Positions 46,741-61,900 of a stretch of 64,000 nt of DNA are shown here, in pieces. Source of the DNA: Plectrocnemia conspersa (lineage: Eukaryota; Arthropoda; Insecta; Trichoptera; Polycentropodidae); assembly GCA_009617715.1 (NCBI GenBank), contig VTFK01000140.1, positions 1,154,502 through 1,218,501 on the forward strand, written 5' to 3'. The translations under genes were made by a program, and so were the position numbers. Every line of letters begins with the position of its first letter. Position 1 is the first letter of the stretch. The notes beneath the pieces were generated by a model, which was given only the letters and a program-made list of their open reading frames with translations, had not been told where the DNA came from and did no database searches.

Positions 46741-49157
46741 GATCGGCGTGAGGCCATTTTTTCTCCAGCGATCGCCAACATTTCATAACTACTTTCCTAT
46801 TATTTATTTATACATTAAAAAAATATGCCCAAAATTTATTTTCTTCAGACCAAATTTAAATATTTTTTTACCTACCGTCGGTGAACATTCACTTCTCCAT
46901 TCATATGATAATTCAGATACATACACAACATTTATTTAATTTCGACCAAAATTTCAATTTCACCATAACATTAAGCGAAGTGGTGGTACAATATATTTAT
47001 TATATGGGTGTGTGTATTTATATATAAAATGTACTAACTTTTGACATTTGAAATAGGTTATATTTTAATGTACCATTTATAAAATCTGCCGCGCATTGTA
47101 TGCATATTTATATGTTATATTAGCACATCGCTCAGCTTTGTTTTATATATAGTATCTCTTGTATGTTATATGAAAGAGAAAACTATTGAACATGCGATTA
47201 GAACTGAACGACGGTATGCTATTTTAGTCATTAATTGTATATTCGAATAAGTTAAATTTTTTTGCAAATGTGCTACTCAATATTTCATTACAAAAGATGT
47301 ATTATGTTAAATGTATAGAAGACCTTATTTGAAAAACCACCATAGGAACAAACTAAAACTTTTTCTATGTATGTTATTGAGGCGTGCGTTTAACCCTTTT
47401 AAGTCAAATTTAATTATATTATCACAGTTCTTGTAATCCACATTATTTTCTGATGATTATTCAAGTAGTAAGACATTTTAGATATATTTGCTTAGACTAG
47501 TATTATTCTTATATAAAATCAAAATAGCTTATTAATCAATTTATGCAATTGTTATGCCTTAGATTTCTGTGCTTTGTTTTTATGTTCATTAGAGTAATAA
47601 TCATTGTTCACATAGACAAGTTCTTGCAAAGGCACTTGTTTTTTTAAATCACTTCTGCAGTTTTTTAATTTTTGTCTGCTAAAAAGATGACAGAACTGAT
47701 TTATTCATAAATTCAATTCGTCGCATTGTTGGAGCGTGGTTAGAAATATGCCTGCCAATCCATTAGGCTCCTTAATTTCAATAAACCAAATGTGTCATAA
47801 AAATAAGTTAACATCTAAAGCGCCGGAATCCAATTAACAAGCTTTTTGGGGACTCAATCATACAACCGGACACATGTTAACACGCTTTTATGAAACTCGA
47901 TCTTTAACGGATTCTTATCTTTGACATCTTTGAATAATTTAGGACACCAAAATGGATTAATTACATTTTAGGTATTATACTCTTCTAAAAGATGTCTTTA
48001 TTATAAATCTTTCCATACAAAATTAAATAATTAAAAAATAATTAGTGATTCGAGTTTTTGTTAAAAAAAATCTTTTCGAATATCCTTATATATTATTCTA
48101 AATAAGTTTATATAAATGTCACACCATAACGAATTCTCATTTAAAACCGATGCCGATAAATTCTAGGATAGTCACACATGTGGTGTTTGTATGATGAAGC
48201 TCATTTTATGTCTAATATATGCTATTTTGCAAAAGCCAACTAAGATTTTTTTTCTTTTGCGTAAATCGAATATTTACGATCGAAAAATTCTCATTAATAT
48301 TGTTTTTGGTGAGTGCTCACATTGATTTTTGTAATTATCAGTAGCGTAATTTTAGCAATATGACAATTTGAAAACTGCGATTATTTTCCACTTTTTCGAT
48401 CGCTCGCAAATATGCCGGCTGTACGTGTTTTTTCGCGCAAAAGTACATATTGTAGTATTAAGTGTTGATGCAAAAAAATAATACCTGCATTTCAATTTTA
48501 TTTTCACCCATTATGTGGTAATTTACCAATCGCTGCTCTATTATTTAAAGGGTTCTATTTTTCGGGTCAGAATTTTAATGTTGTTGTGGTCAGAATTTAT
48601 ATTAAATGGTAATTGTTCTTCTCAGTTGGCAATAGTGTTATCGTAGTGTTGTTATTGCTGTAACGCTGAAGATTGGTACAACTGGTCGATCTGTCATTCG
48701 CATGTCGGCAGCTCATCATCATTATCAAGGTGTTTTAGGGCTAGCTTATATGGTTGGGTTCGCAACATTATCAGATGACAACAAGCCAAGTGTGTTCTCC
48801 GCTGCTGTTCTTCGTTATTCCTGCTTCGTTTGTCACTCTGAATACCTTCGCATTACACATACTAATAAATAGATTCATTGAAAGTTATTCATGGAGTGTT
48901 AAATGTTCTGACTGACGCATGCTTGCACCTGATCTGTCGTGTAAAAGTTTTGGTGTAATAAATAATTTATTACCCATTTATATTTTTAAATGTTATTACA
49001 CGTGATCGTCCTATATATTTATTTTGATCGTATTCCATTTTTATTCTAAATATTTTATATTTGTTCTAAGCTTGAATAATATAATTATGACCATTCCTTA
49101 TTTTAATTCTAATTGTCGTATATTTTTATTCTAAGAATATGATATTTATAACTCCAA
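46741..49157. other. AT-rich intergenic DNA (possible Cdc42 leader intron)
   Basis: No gene, transposon terminus or tandem array is recognised. If the GC block at 46380-46740 is the Cdc42 first exon, this stretch is the start of its leader intron. Confidence 0.4.
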
Positions 49158-49318
49158 GCGCAAACGGTGAGATACATTCCCTTTCGCTCGCTCACATATT
49201 AAGTGACGAGAGTGAGTGAGAGATAAGGGTGTGCGTTATATGCGTTCCGCATGCCCTTATCTCTCACTCACTCTTGTAACTTAACACGCAAGCAAGTGAA
49301 TGTATCTCACCGTACGCG
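49158..49318. repeat. 161-bp palindrome (foldback MITE)
   Basis: The ends GCG..ACGGTGAGATACATTC and GAATGTATCTCACCGT..CGCG are inverted. The stem continues through AGAGTGAGTGAGAGATAAGGG and its complement around a short centre near 49237-49242. No coding capacity is seen. Confidence 0.8.
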
Positions 49319-49539
49319 ACAGATTAACTCGTTAATATGCTTTAAATAAATAAATAAAAATTACATTATAAGGAGATAAACCATATATTTTTCATCAAAA
49401 CTCAAAATTACAAATTTAAAAAATAATAAAAATGCGATCAAACAGTCTTTTCATCGAAAAATCCACTTTTTTTTTACGTAAAACAGCTTGACATCCTATT
49501 AACTAAATTTATTAACATATTGGTTGATATGTTAATCCA

Positions 49540-50340
49540 CTAGTTCTGTAGACACTCCCACAAAGCCTTTTGGTAGCTTAGTAAGTGTTGATCCAGGCTA
49601 TCCTGCAAACGCTCAATTGGGTTCAAATCAGGCGAATGGGGTAGCCAAATCATATTTTTTTTACTAATCCTTCGTTTGTTTGTAAAAACCCTCTGCCTAA
49701 TTTAGAAGCACGTTTGGTATCGTTGTCCTGTTGGAATACAAAACCTGGTCCAATCAAATATCTGCCCATATGTAAAACTTGCTCTTTTAAAATAGTCATA
49801 TAATGTTATTTTTTAATAATACTGTCTATTTTTACCAGATTTCCAACTTCTAATGTTGAGAAACAACCCCACCGTTTAGCTTTATAATTGGCACAATACA
49901 GATGACACTCATTTTTTCGCTGACTGCGTCTAACAAATGTTCTACGTTCTGCCCCAAACAATTCGAATTTAGATTCATCAGACCATAGAACTTTACATCA
50001 ATCTTCAATTGTCCAATTTTTGTGCTTTATGGGGCTCAGTCAAGCATTTTCTTTTTATTTCAAGATTTGCTTCCTGTAATTGACGTTGCACGGTTGGCAA
50101 CGAAATATTTTCAATACCACTATTTTTAACTAGAAAGCAAACTTCTGGTGCTGTAAATCTTTTATTTCTTTTACTCAATATTATTATATGCTGATCTTGT
50201 TGTTTTGACATTATCCTAGTTGTTCCTGGACGATGTATGTCACGATTTAGTCCTGTATTTTGAAATATTTTAATCGCATCATGCATTACCGTTTTAGAAA
50301 TATTTCCTTTTTGTCCAATGTAACGAGTTTTGCTCTCCAT
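49540..50340 (-). pseudogene. Tc1-like transposase pseudogene
   Basis: The minus strand starts MESKTRYIGQKGNISKTVMH. The N-terminal half (50340-50005) is open for 111 codons with the paired-like HTH region. It is followed, after frame changes and a stop, by LWSDESKFELFGAERR, then FQQDNDTKRASK, then WLPHSPDLNPIE and LWECLQN ending at 49540. These are the three acidic catalytic positions of a DD-E Tc1 transposase, with roughly 37 residues between the second D and the E after allowing for a frameshift. The gene is inactive as written. I could not find flanking terminal repeats. Confidence 0.85.
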
Positions 50341-50770
50341 AGTAAGAGTAATGATTAAAGCTCATTTTTCAAGTGTCGAATTATTTTTTCCACCTCATAG
50401 TAAGAGAATTTAAACTTGAACGCCAGCAGAAGCAAATTGCATGTAAGGTCCAATAGTTTGAATAACACTAAATTAAAACTTCCAGATTATGACTTTTTAG
50501 TAGTTTCGAATGCATGTCAATAAATGCACAGAGAAAAATAATTAAACGAGCCGTTAAACCTTCACTGACGCATAATTAACATCTGAAATACTTTAGTCAT
50601 GCTTATCTGCATTTATTACCCTGTGTAAAACAGGAAAAAGCGATTAAAAAGATGTATTATAACATTATTATAGTAAATATAAATAATAGTTTTTTGATGT
50701 ATGTTGTATTATAGTTGTATTATATGGCATTTATGCTGCTTTTTGAAAATAGGGAAGCTTATCATTTTAA

Positions 50771-50812
50771 CTGTTGTTTCACATGATAATATGGTTATCA
50801 TGTGAAACAGTA
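50771..50812. repeat. short near-perfect hairpin
   Basis: ACTGTTGTTTCACATGATAA and TTATCATGTGAAACAGT pair with a five-base loop. It lies in the putative Cdc42 leader intron. No terminator or miRNA assignment is supported. Confidence 0.5.
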
Positions 50813-51913
50813 TGGTACAATTACGAATAAGGAAAGCTAAAAATGTATCGCATACATTTATATGAAATATGAAAAAATACATGTTATATTAAATTATAAT
50901 TTTTGCAAGCTGTAAAATTAAATATTTTATATTGGTAGTTCTTCATTTAAAACGCTTGAATTCTTTATATGCTAACTTTTTTTCATAAAATGCATGAGGA
51001 ATATTATTAATTTCGACGATCAAGTTTACATTGGTGGTATTTCAAAAGGTCTTTAATTTAAAAATGCATACTAAAAATTACATTTATCTCAACACACAGT
51101 TTGATAAGTAAATAGATAAGATAAAAAGTTTGATCCGTCTGAGTATGTGTGGTTGTTTTGATTTGAATATGTCATCTGTGAATTTTAATGGTTTATATAG
51201 CCTTTAAGATTGACTTGTATATAAATAGCCTGCAAATGTCTAGATCTTCATATTGATGCATGATTGCAATTATCTTGTTATATTCTTTGTGCGATCCTTA
51301 TAGATCTATTTGGATACGTGTCCGTGACTTTGTCGCTGTATGGTATAATATTTCTCCATTCATCCAATCACGGAAACATCAATTTCGCTTTGATTATCCA
51401 CGCGTTTAGTCACTATATATAGTAATATTGCTGTAGCTTCCGTCACCAAGACAAACAATTGATCAATGTCATCGTATAATGTATAATAACTGGATAATTG
51501 CATAACTTTCGACTTACTTGAATTATTTACTGTTGCATTATAATGGTAATATAAATATAACTCTGATTAGGTTTTTATGAATCTCGAGACTGAAACTGGG
51601 GTGCTGTATAATAGATGATTTGTTTAAAACATGTGCTATTTGCAAATAAAATTCCAAGAATCTAGTGTCACAGTTGAATTTAATAATTTATGCTAAAAAC
51701 TTTTGTGATAAATTGTATGTACAAATAAAAGTGATAAACATTTCATTTATATAAATAAAATGCTTATCAAACTTTTACAATCACCGAGTCAACATTTTGC
51801 AATCATAATGTTTGCCATTTTAGCATCCGTTGCATAAAGCTTTCCCAATTGAATTTTGACTCATAAGCTGTTGCTTAAACTTGTTTTCTCTTGTTTTTCA
51901 AAGGTTTTCGTAA

Positions 51914-54243
<2,330 letters not shown>

Positions 54244-54330
54244 AGAGAAGTGAAAAGTAAAAAGCTTTCGACAAACTAATCACGAAGGCTGCTCCTTCAA
54301 AATATAAAATAAAAGTTCAAAAGACCAGAA

Positions 54331-54336
54331 AATAAA
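54331..54336 (+). terminator. Cdc42: Cdc42 polyadenylation signal
   Basis: An AATAAA lies 88 nt after the Cdc42 stop, with a further AATAAA-like word at 54307-54313. Assignment is positional. Longer 3' UTRs reaching the downstream repeats are possible. Confidence 0.4.
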
Positions 54337-54415
54337 TTCGAAACATTTTTACTATTTTGTATTTTTATTAATTATTGCATACATTATAAAACATCAACAC
54401 AACATCAATGTTAAA

Positions 54416-56313
54416 ACATAACGCAAAATCCTGGTGATAGGACTAATAATTTATATATTTGCAATTGTAAAATATTTTTATTTATAATATGAAAATGAAA
54501 AAAAAAATAAGTAGCTTATAGTGTTCAATAAAAGAGGAAGTATATCTAAACGCTGTAGTTTTTATAAATTGTAATCTGGTGATCATCGTGAAACATTAAT
54601 AATATACATTTGTAATCTAAATTTATTTATGTATGTATTGTATTATATTATTTTGGTGCGCTTTGTCGACGCAACATCTATGTTAAACATAAACGCAAAA
54701 TCCTGGTGATAGGACATAATTTATATATTTGCAATTGTAAAATATTTTTATTTATAATATGAAAATGAAAAAAAAATGAGAAGCTTATAGTGTTCAAAAA
54801 GAGGATGTATATCTAAATGCTGTAGTTTTTATAAATTGCAATCTGGTGATCATCATGTAACATTTTTTAATATATATATATATAATCTAAATATATTTGT
54901 ATGTATTGTATTTTTTGGCGCGCTTTGTCGACCGTGGTCAATCAAAAAGTTGATGTAAAATCAATGTTGCCTTTGCTTTTTGATTATTCTCGATCACTTG
55001 ACGTGTATTTATCGTTATAAGTATGTTTACCGTGAATATTGTATTATGTTGTCTCAAAAGATTTCGTAAATCGTTTCAATTAGGTTATTGTCTTTATTAG
55101 TATTTGAAAGTTAAATATGGGTAAATATTGTACGAATTTTTTACCCATTTATTATTTAAAGATACAAAAATACATCGCTACCTAATTTTTATTGAAAATA
55201 TTAGGTTATAACTAATCGCAATTAATAAATATATCTGTATATATTGTATTACAATTATTGTGGTTAGTTTTGAGTTACACCAACAAATATAACAAAAATA
55301 TTTACTAAGCCTGGATGGAGACGATGGTATATCACAAATTTGTGGGCCTTATTGCTATTGTTTGTGATAGATAATTGAACCTCATATTGATGTACTGCTG
55401 ATGTGTGAGTGTATATGTGTATGATTATTAATAGATCATAAAACAAAAATCGACTTTTTTTGGGATTGGATGATTTTGATTTATTTTACACTAACTATTC
55501 CCGCATTCCTTTTCATTTGTTTGCGGGTGTGTTTTGTAGTTTGAGTGTCAACCACGACTGCGAGGTGCTAAATTTTATTTTTGCTTGTGTACTATTGCAA
55601 GCAAAACTTTTTCTTATCATACCTTATGTTTTAAATTAGAATAATGAAACCAAAATTGTGGTTAGATTTTTAATCTATATATCCATTAAGGCTATGTAAT
55701 ATCTTGAATATTATTTTTTTCCAATTTATAGCTATTTATTACACATTCAACTCTAGAAACCTCTGATTTCTAAGAATGATGCTATATCCTTCCAGCGACT
55801 GTTCTGATATGATGGATGTGTAAATATAAATAAAAATTTTCTTTGACTCTCACTTATTGTTTCTATTGTATAAATAATAGATCTATATATACACATATAA
55901 ATATATAAATACTTGTGACATCGCATATCAGCATCATTCGTAACTGAAGCAATAACAGTTTGTTAGATACATATATTTAAACAATGTTATGAGATGTTTT
56001 TGTTACTTAACTTAGTTTGATCAAACGCCATACGTATGATATATGTAGTTTATTGTAAAAACGCAAAATCCTGGTGAAAATATTTTTATTTATAATATAA
56101 AAAAAAGTAATAAGCTTATAGTGTTCAATAGCGTTAATATACAAAAAATGAGGATGTATTTCTAAATGCTGTAGTTTTTATAAATTGTAATCTGGTGATC
56201 AACACGTAACGTATTCATATATACATATATATCTTTTTGGCATGGTTTATTGATGGTGGTCAATCAAAAAAGTTTATGTAAAGTCAATCGTTGCCTTTGC
56301 TTTTTTGATTATC
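54416..56313 (+). repeat. triplicated non-coding unit downstream of Cdc42
   Basis: Three direct copies lie at 54416-54665, 54686-54990 and 56055-56313. All share ACGCAAAATCCTGGTGA, GCTTATAGTGTTCAA, TGTAGTTTTTATAAATTG and AATCTGGTGATCA. The second and third also share a tail with GTGGTCAATCAAAAA and TTGCCTTTGCTTTTT. The first two are tandem and the third is 1.1 kb away. No ORF is conserved. Confidence 0.85.
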
Positions 56314-57035
56314 CGCATTTGTTTATTACATAATAATAATTTAAATTAGGTGATTAACAAAATTATCGTTTCAAATAGATTTTGTTACAATTAATCCCAG
56401 AGTTGCAATTCGCGTTAGATACTGCAGTTTAATTGTGTGAGTGCCCTTATTTTGTACAGTAGTAAACTACTTATCGACTCGAGAGACAATCTGAACTTAG
56501 TAAATTTTAAAACTTTTTATTATATGCGTAGGATTTTAAATTTTGTGATTCAAAACTTTCTGATTTCTAACCTGAACGTGTTGTATAATGTAGTGTATAT
56601 ACGCGCGTACGGCTTTACCGTGCGTGTGTATATTTTGTAAAAGTCGCAGAATGTTTGAACTATATGACGTCCATAATTAAGAAAAAATGTTGCACTGTAT
56701 AGTGAGGTTTATTTTTCGACGAGCATAATAGTATCACTTGTGTGCGTAGCTTTTACTGACATCTGCAGGTCTTCGGAATTGCAATGTATATACACTGCAT
56801 ATTATTAGATTAACTTTTCTTTGACATAACCGGAGACGAGATACGCTGATAACTTGTATATAATTTCATCACCTTATCGTGCCAATTTCAATGTTTTGCT
56901 CATTGTAGACTATTGCAATAAGTATCAGTATTTACTATTGTATTATATCGAAGGTTTTCGTGCAGCACTGAAACCTTTTATTTTGTCATCACTCGAAGAT
57001 CTGCAGCGTATTGACAATTTAATAATATATATTTA

Positions 57036-57072
57036 CACACACACACATATATATATGTATATATATATATAT
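57036..57072. repeat. (AC)n(AT)n microsatellite
   Basis: A run of ACACACAC grades into ATATATAT with a single G interruption. It lies in otherwise featureless AT-rich DNA that continues to about 58930. Confidence 0.8.
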
Positions 57073-58929
57073 GGTTATTTAGGTTGTGTGGGTATTAATG
57101 GAATTATTGTGTTCATATTTTATATATGAAAAATTACTGATGTCACTCCTACTGGATTTATGTTTCATTTTTATGATAATAATTCCATAAATGTGTGTGT
57201 AAATTATGTAATAGAAATAATTTTTTACATTAACACTTAAAATATATATATTTATATTTACCGTTGTTAGGACGATATTCGTCAGTCTGTATCGATGAAA
57301 ACATTGATCATTTTTTTACTAATGCGTTTCACTGTGTTGAAGTTATCTTTTTTATTATTCAATTCACTCTTCATTATAATTATAAGTATTTTGTATTTGA
57401 CATGAAAATACTATTCATATATTATATTATTATTATATCTAATATCATTTCATTTAATTGTGTATTGTCTGTCATGAATAAATTGAATTGTTGATGCGCA
57501 TAATCTGACCATTGTAGTTTAATTTTAATATCTTTGACTTTAATTTTAATTAAATAATTAAGATGAGAAACAAAAACTCCTTATCCTTTACATCAGGTGA
57601 TTACAACCAGTCTTTCAGATTGATTCATTCATAGACATTATGTTCAAATGCATCCAAAAAGGAAGATGCTGTTAGCAAAAAATATTAGATTGAAACTGGC
57701 AGCTGTAACAATAGAAAAAGGTGGGGCCAAACAAAATATTTTTCTTTTTTTTCAAACTAAGCAGTATGTATTATAACGGTTTGGTTACATTTGCTCTCGG
57801 GACAATTGTTCTCGTGTTTTTTTAATTTGCTGCATGTTTATCAGGAGTAAAATTGTTCGTTTCAATATTTTTTTAGTAAAGATAATTAATTTTAAAACCC
57901 ATAAATTAAGAAATGTATAATTTAATTGCTCTTGTCTACACCTATTGCAGTAGCACGTACTCTGTCGTCAGCATGTCGCTGTTCAGCTCAACTTTCAACT
58001 TAAAAGTTAAAAATAGCATAGTTGGCATAGAAATGACAGCCAAAATGAAATGTCACGTCGCTACTGTTCACTGTTTGGGAATTCTTGTGACTGACAGATA
58101 GACAGACACGTGTATTTTCTGATTTTTTAGTATAGATTCTGTTATTCGCTTCATATGAAAAAATTCCTTGTAAATAATCCTTTGAATAGATAGTACGGCT
58201 AGATCATTCAACCGATCTTAACTAATCATATTTCTTGAGTGTTTTTATATCTTTTAGAGTGCTACAACGTTCGGCATCAGCTGTGGATACTAAAATAATT
58301 TCAATTCATTTTGACACTTCAGAAAAGGTACCAATTTGTTGTCTTGTATAAATCAGGGTATGGCTTTGATATTGGGTTTATCATTAAAAGTTTCATATTC
58401 ATAACATTTACATAACATTTAATTTGGATAGCAACTTGTGCTTACTATGTTTTGTGTTCTTTAAGATAACGTCTATTGAAATTTAAATTTTTAGGGTTTA
58501 GAATATAAAATTATTTAAATATTTGATTTTATTAATTTTTACCTGATATGCTGATACCTAATTGTATTATTTCAGAAAATAATATGTATGTTATTGGAGC
58601 TCGTTGACTAAAATAAAGACTTCACGGTAGAACAAAAATACAGATTTTAAGGCTAGCTGCACTATTTATATAAAATTATCAACCTCCAGTGTAAATCGAC
58701 CGACTACTATGTTAAGGTTAGTATATATTTTATAAATCATAATATTTAAGTATGGAAATGCCAGCCACAATAATTTTTAAAACTGTTACAATCACTTAAC
58801 AGAATCAACAGCAACACTTTTTTATTTGAAACCTTCAGACAAGTAAGAAAAGTGTTTGAAAGATACTTTTATGATGGATTAGGTATGTGATTCTTGATGT
58901 ATATGTGATTTATACAAAATGATAATATA

Positions 58930-61900
58930 ATATGCATTTTTCAATAGAAATGAACTTAGCGTTAATTTGCAAATGCCTAATCAAATTAAAATTTAACTTA
59001 ATGATACATGAAGTTGAAAATGTTTATTTTATTAAAATATAATAGTTATATTCATATACGTAATATGCGCTTATAAAAATATTTTAAGCTAATTTGATGT
59101 CAGATAACATGTTCTTGCTTTAGAGTTTTCACTTAACGTTACATGTAATTAAAAAAGTGTAATTTTATAGTAATTTAGTAGTTAATGCTCAACGTTCAAT
59201 TGCGAATGCTTTTAAACAAATTTTATATCAGTTAACATGTTCTTGATTTGAGATTTTTACAAAGGTGTATGACGTGTGATATAACTGAAAAATATTGCAA
59301 GAAAAGTGTCAAGTCTGTTTAGTCAAAAGAGACAAAAACTAATAAACTCGATGAACCGCTCTCGATCGCTGAGCTAGATCCCAATCTCACACAATGTAAA
59401 AGCGAAACATTTTTTTAACGTTAAATAATATTAAAAAGTGTAGTCTTATATAAATCTAGTAGCTAATAATTTTACCGCTATTTTGAAAATGTCTAAATAT
59501 TTTAAAACTAATATTTTGTCAGATAGCATGTTCTTGCTTTATGGTTTTTATTTACTGTTACATGTTTCATTTTATTTAAATCAAATAGCTAGTGGTGTTG
59601 ACTTTAATTTGGAATACCTAAATACCTTGAAACCAATTTAATGTCAGATAACATGTTATTGATGACGGGTTTTTACTTAAGGCTACACATGTTTAAGAAG
59701 TATAATTTTATTTTAATCGAGTAGCAATGGTCTTTAAGTTAATTTACGAATGTCTAAATATCTTGAAACTAAATTTATGTCAGATAACATGTTCTTGAAT
59801 GGCATTTTTTAACTTTACACAATGTTAAAAAAGTATTTTTTTATTTTATGTAATAGCTGCAGCAGTATTAAGGTAAATTTGGGAGTATCAAAATATATTA
59901 AAACTAATTTCATGTCAGATAACATGTTCTTGAATCGAACTTATATACTAAACGTTATATAATGTAGAAAAAGTTTTATTTTATTTAAATCTAATAGCAA
60001 CGGTTATTTGTAAATTTCTAAATATTTTGGAACTAATTTATGTCAGATAACGTGATCTTGATTTATGGTTTTTACTTAGCGTTAACATGAGGTTGTAAAG
60101 GTTTTATTTTATTTTAATCTAATGGTCATAACGTTGATTTGCGATTATCTAAGTACATATTTCAGAAGGACTGGTGTAAAGACTGTGTAGTCAAAAGAGA
60201 TTTAATAAAAGTCCATAGTCTCGATGAACCGCTCCCGATCGCTAAGCATGACCACTATCCCGCACTATGTAAAAGCGATACAGTTTTTTACCGTTAAATG
60301 ATATTTTAAATGGATAGTTTTGTATAAATCTATTGGCTAATGGTTTTACTGTTATTTTGCAAATATCTAAATAGTTTAAAACTAATATTATGTCAGATAA
60401 CATATTCTTGCTTTGGGGTTTTCACAATGAACTTTACATGAGTTGAAAATGTTTAATTTTATTTAAAACCAAAAGCTTGTGGTCTTCACGCTAATTTGCG
60501 ATTTCCGAAATATTTATAAACTAAATTTTTGTGAGATAACCTGTTTTTGATTTAGGGGTCTTAATTAACGTTACATGCTATTGAAAACTGTTTAATTTTA
60601 TAAAAATCTAATAGAAATGGTCTCAAAGTTAATTTGCGAATGTCTAAATATATTGAAACTAATTTGGTGTCAGATAACATGTTCTTGCTTTGGGGTTATT
60701 TTAACGTTACGTGATATTAAAATCTATACTTTTATATAACTCCAAACAAATTTTATGTCAGATAACATGTTCTTGATTTGGGGTTTTCACAATGGTATAT
60801 AACGTGCGATATGCCTTAAAAATATCGTTAGCACTGGTTTAAAGACTGTAGGCAAAAGAGACTTAATAAAAGCCCATGTCTTGATGAACCGCTCTCGATC
60901 ACTAAGCAAGATCACTATCTCGCACTATCGCAATATGTAAAAACGATACAGTTTTTACCGTTATATGATATTTTTAAATGGATAGTTTTATATGAAGCTA
61001 TGGGCCAGGGGTTTTACTGTTATTTTGTAAACATCTAAATAGTTTAAAACTAATATTCTGTCAGATAACATGTTCTTTCTTTGGAGTTTTTTTAATGTTA
61101 CATGACATTCAATTCTATAATTTTGTATCAATCTAGTATTTTAACGTTCATTAGCAAATGCCTAAATGTCCTTAAACAAGTTTTATGTCAGATAACATGT
61201 TCTTGACTTGGGATTTTCACAATGGTATATAACATGCAATATGCCTTTAAAATATTGTTAGCAACGATGTAGAGTCCGTATAATCATAAGAAATTTGATA
61301 AAAAACCATAATCTCGATATACCGCTCTCGATCGCTGAGCAAGATCTCTATCTCGCACTACCGCTTAATGTAAAAACGATCCAGTTTTAGATAATTTTAT
61401 ATAAATCTATTGGCTAATGGTTTCACTGTTATTTTGGAAATATCTGAATTGTTTAAAACTAATATTTTGTCAGATAACATGTTCTTGCTTTGGGGTTTTT
61501 ATTTAACTTTACAGAAAGTAGGAAATGTTTCATTTTATTTAAATCCAATAGCTAATGGTCTTAACAATATTTCTGAACTAATTTTATGTCAGATAACATG
61601 TTTTTGATTTGTTGGGTTTTAATTAACGTTACATGCTATTAAAAATGTTCAATTTTATTAAAAACCTAATAGAAATTGTCTTAAAGCTAATTCCCAAATA
61701 TCTAAATATATTGAAACTAATTTGATGTCAGATAACATGTTCTTGCTTTGGAGTTTTTTTAGCGTCACATGATATTAAAAAAATATTTTTTTAGAAGTCT
61801 AGTAGTTTTAACGTTCATTTATCATTTAACAAGTTTTTTGTCAGGTAACATGTTATTGGTGTGGAGTTTTTATTTAACGTTATATGATATTAAAAAGGTA

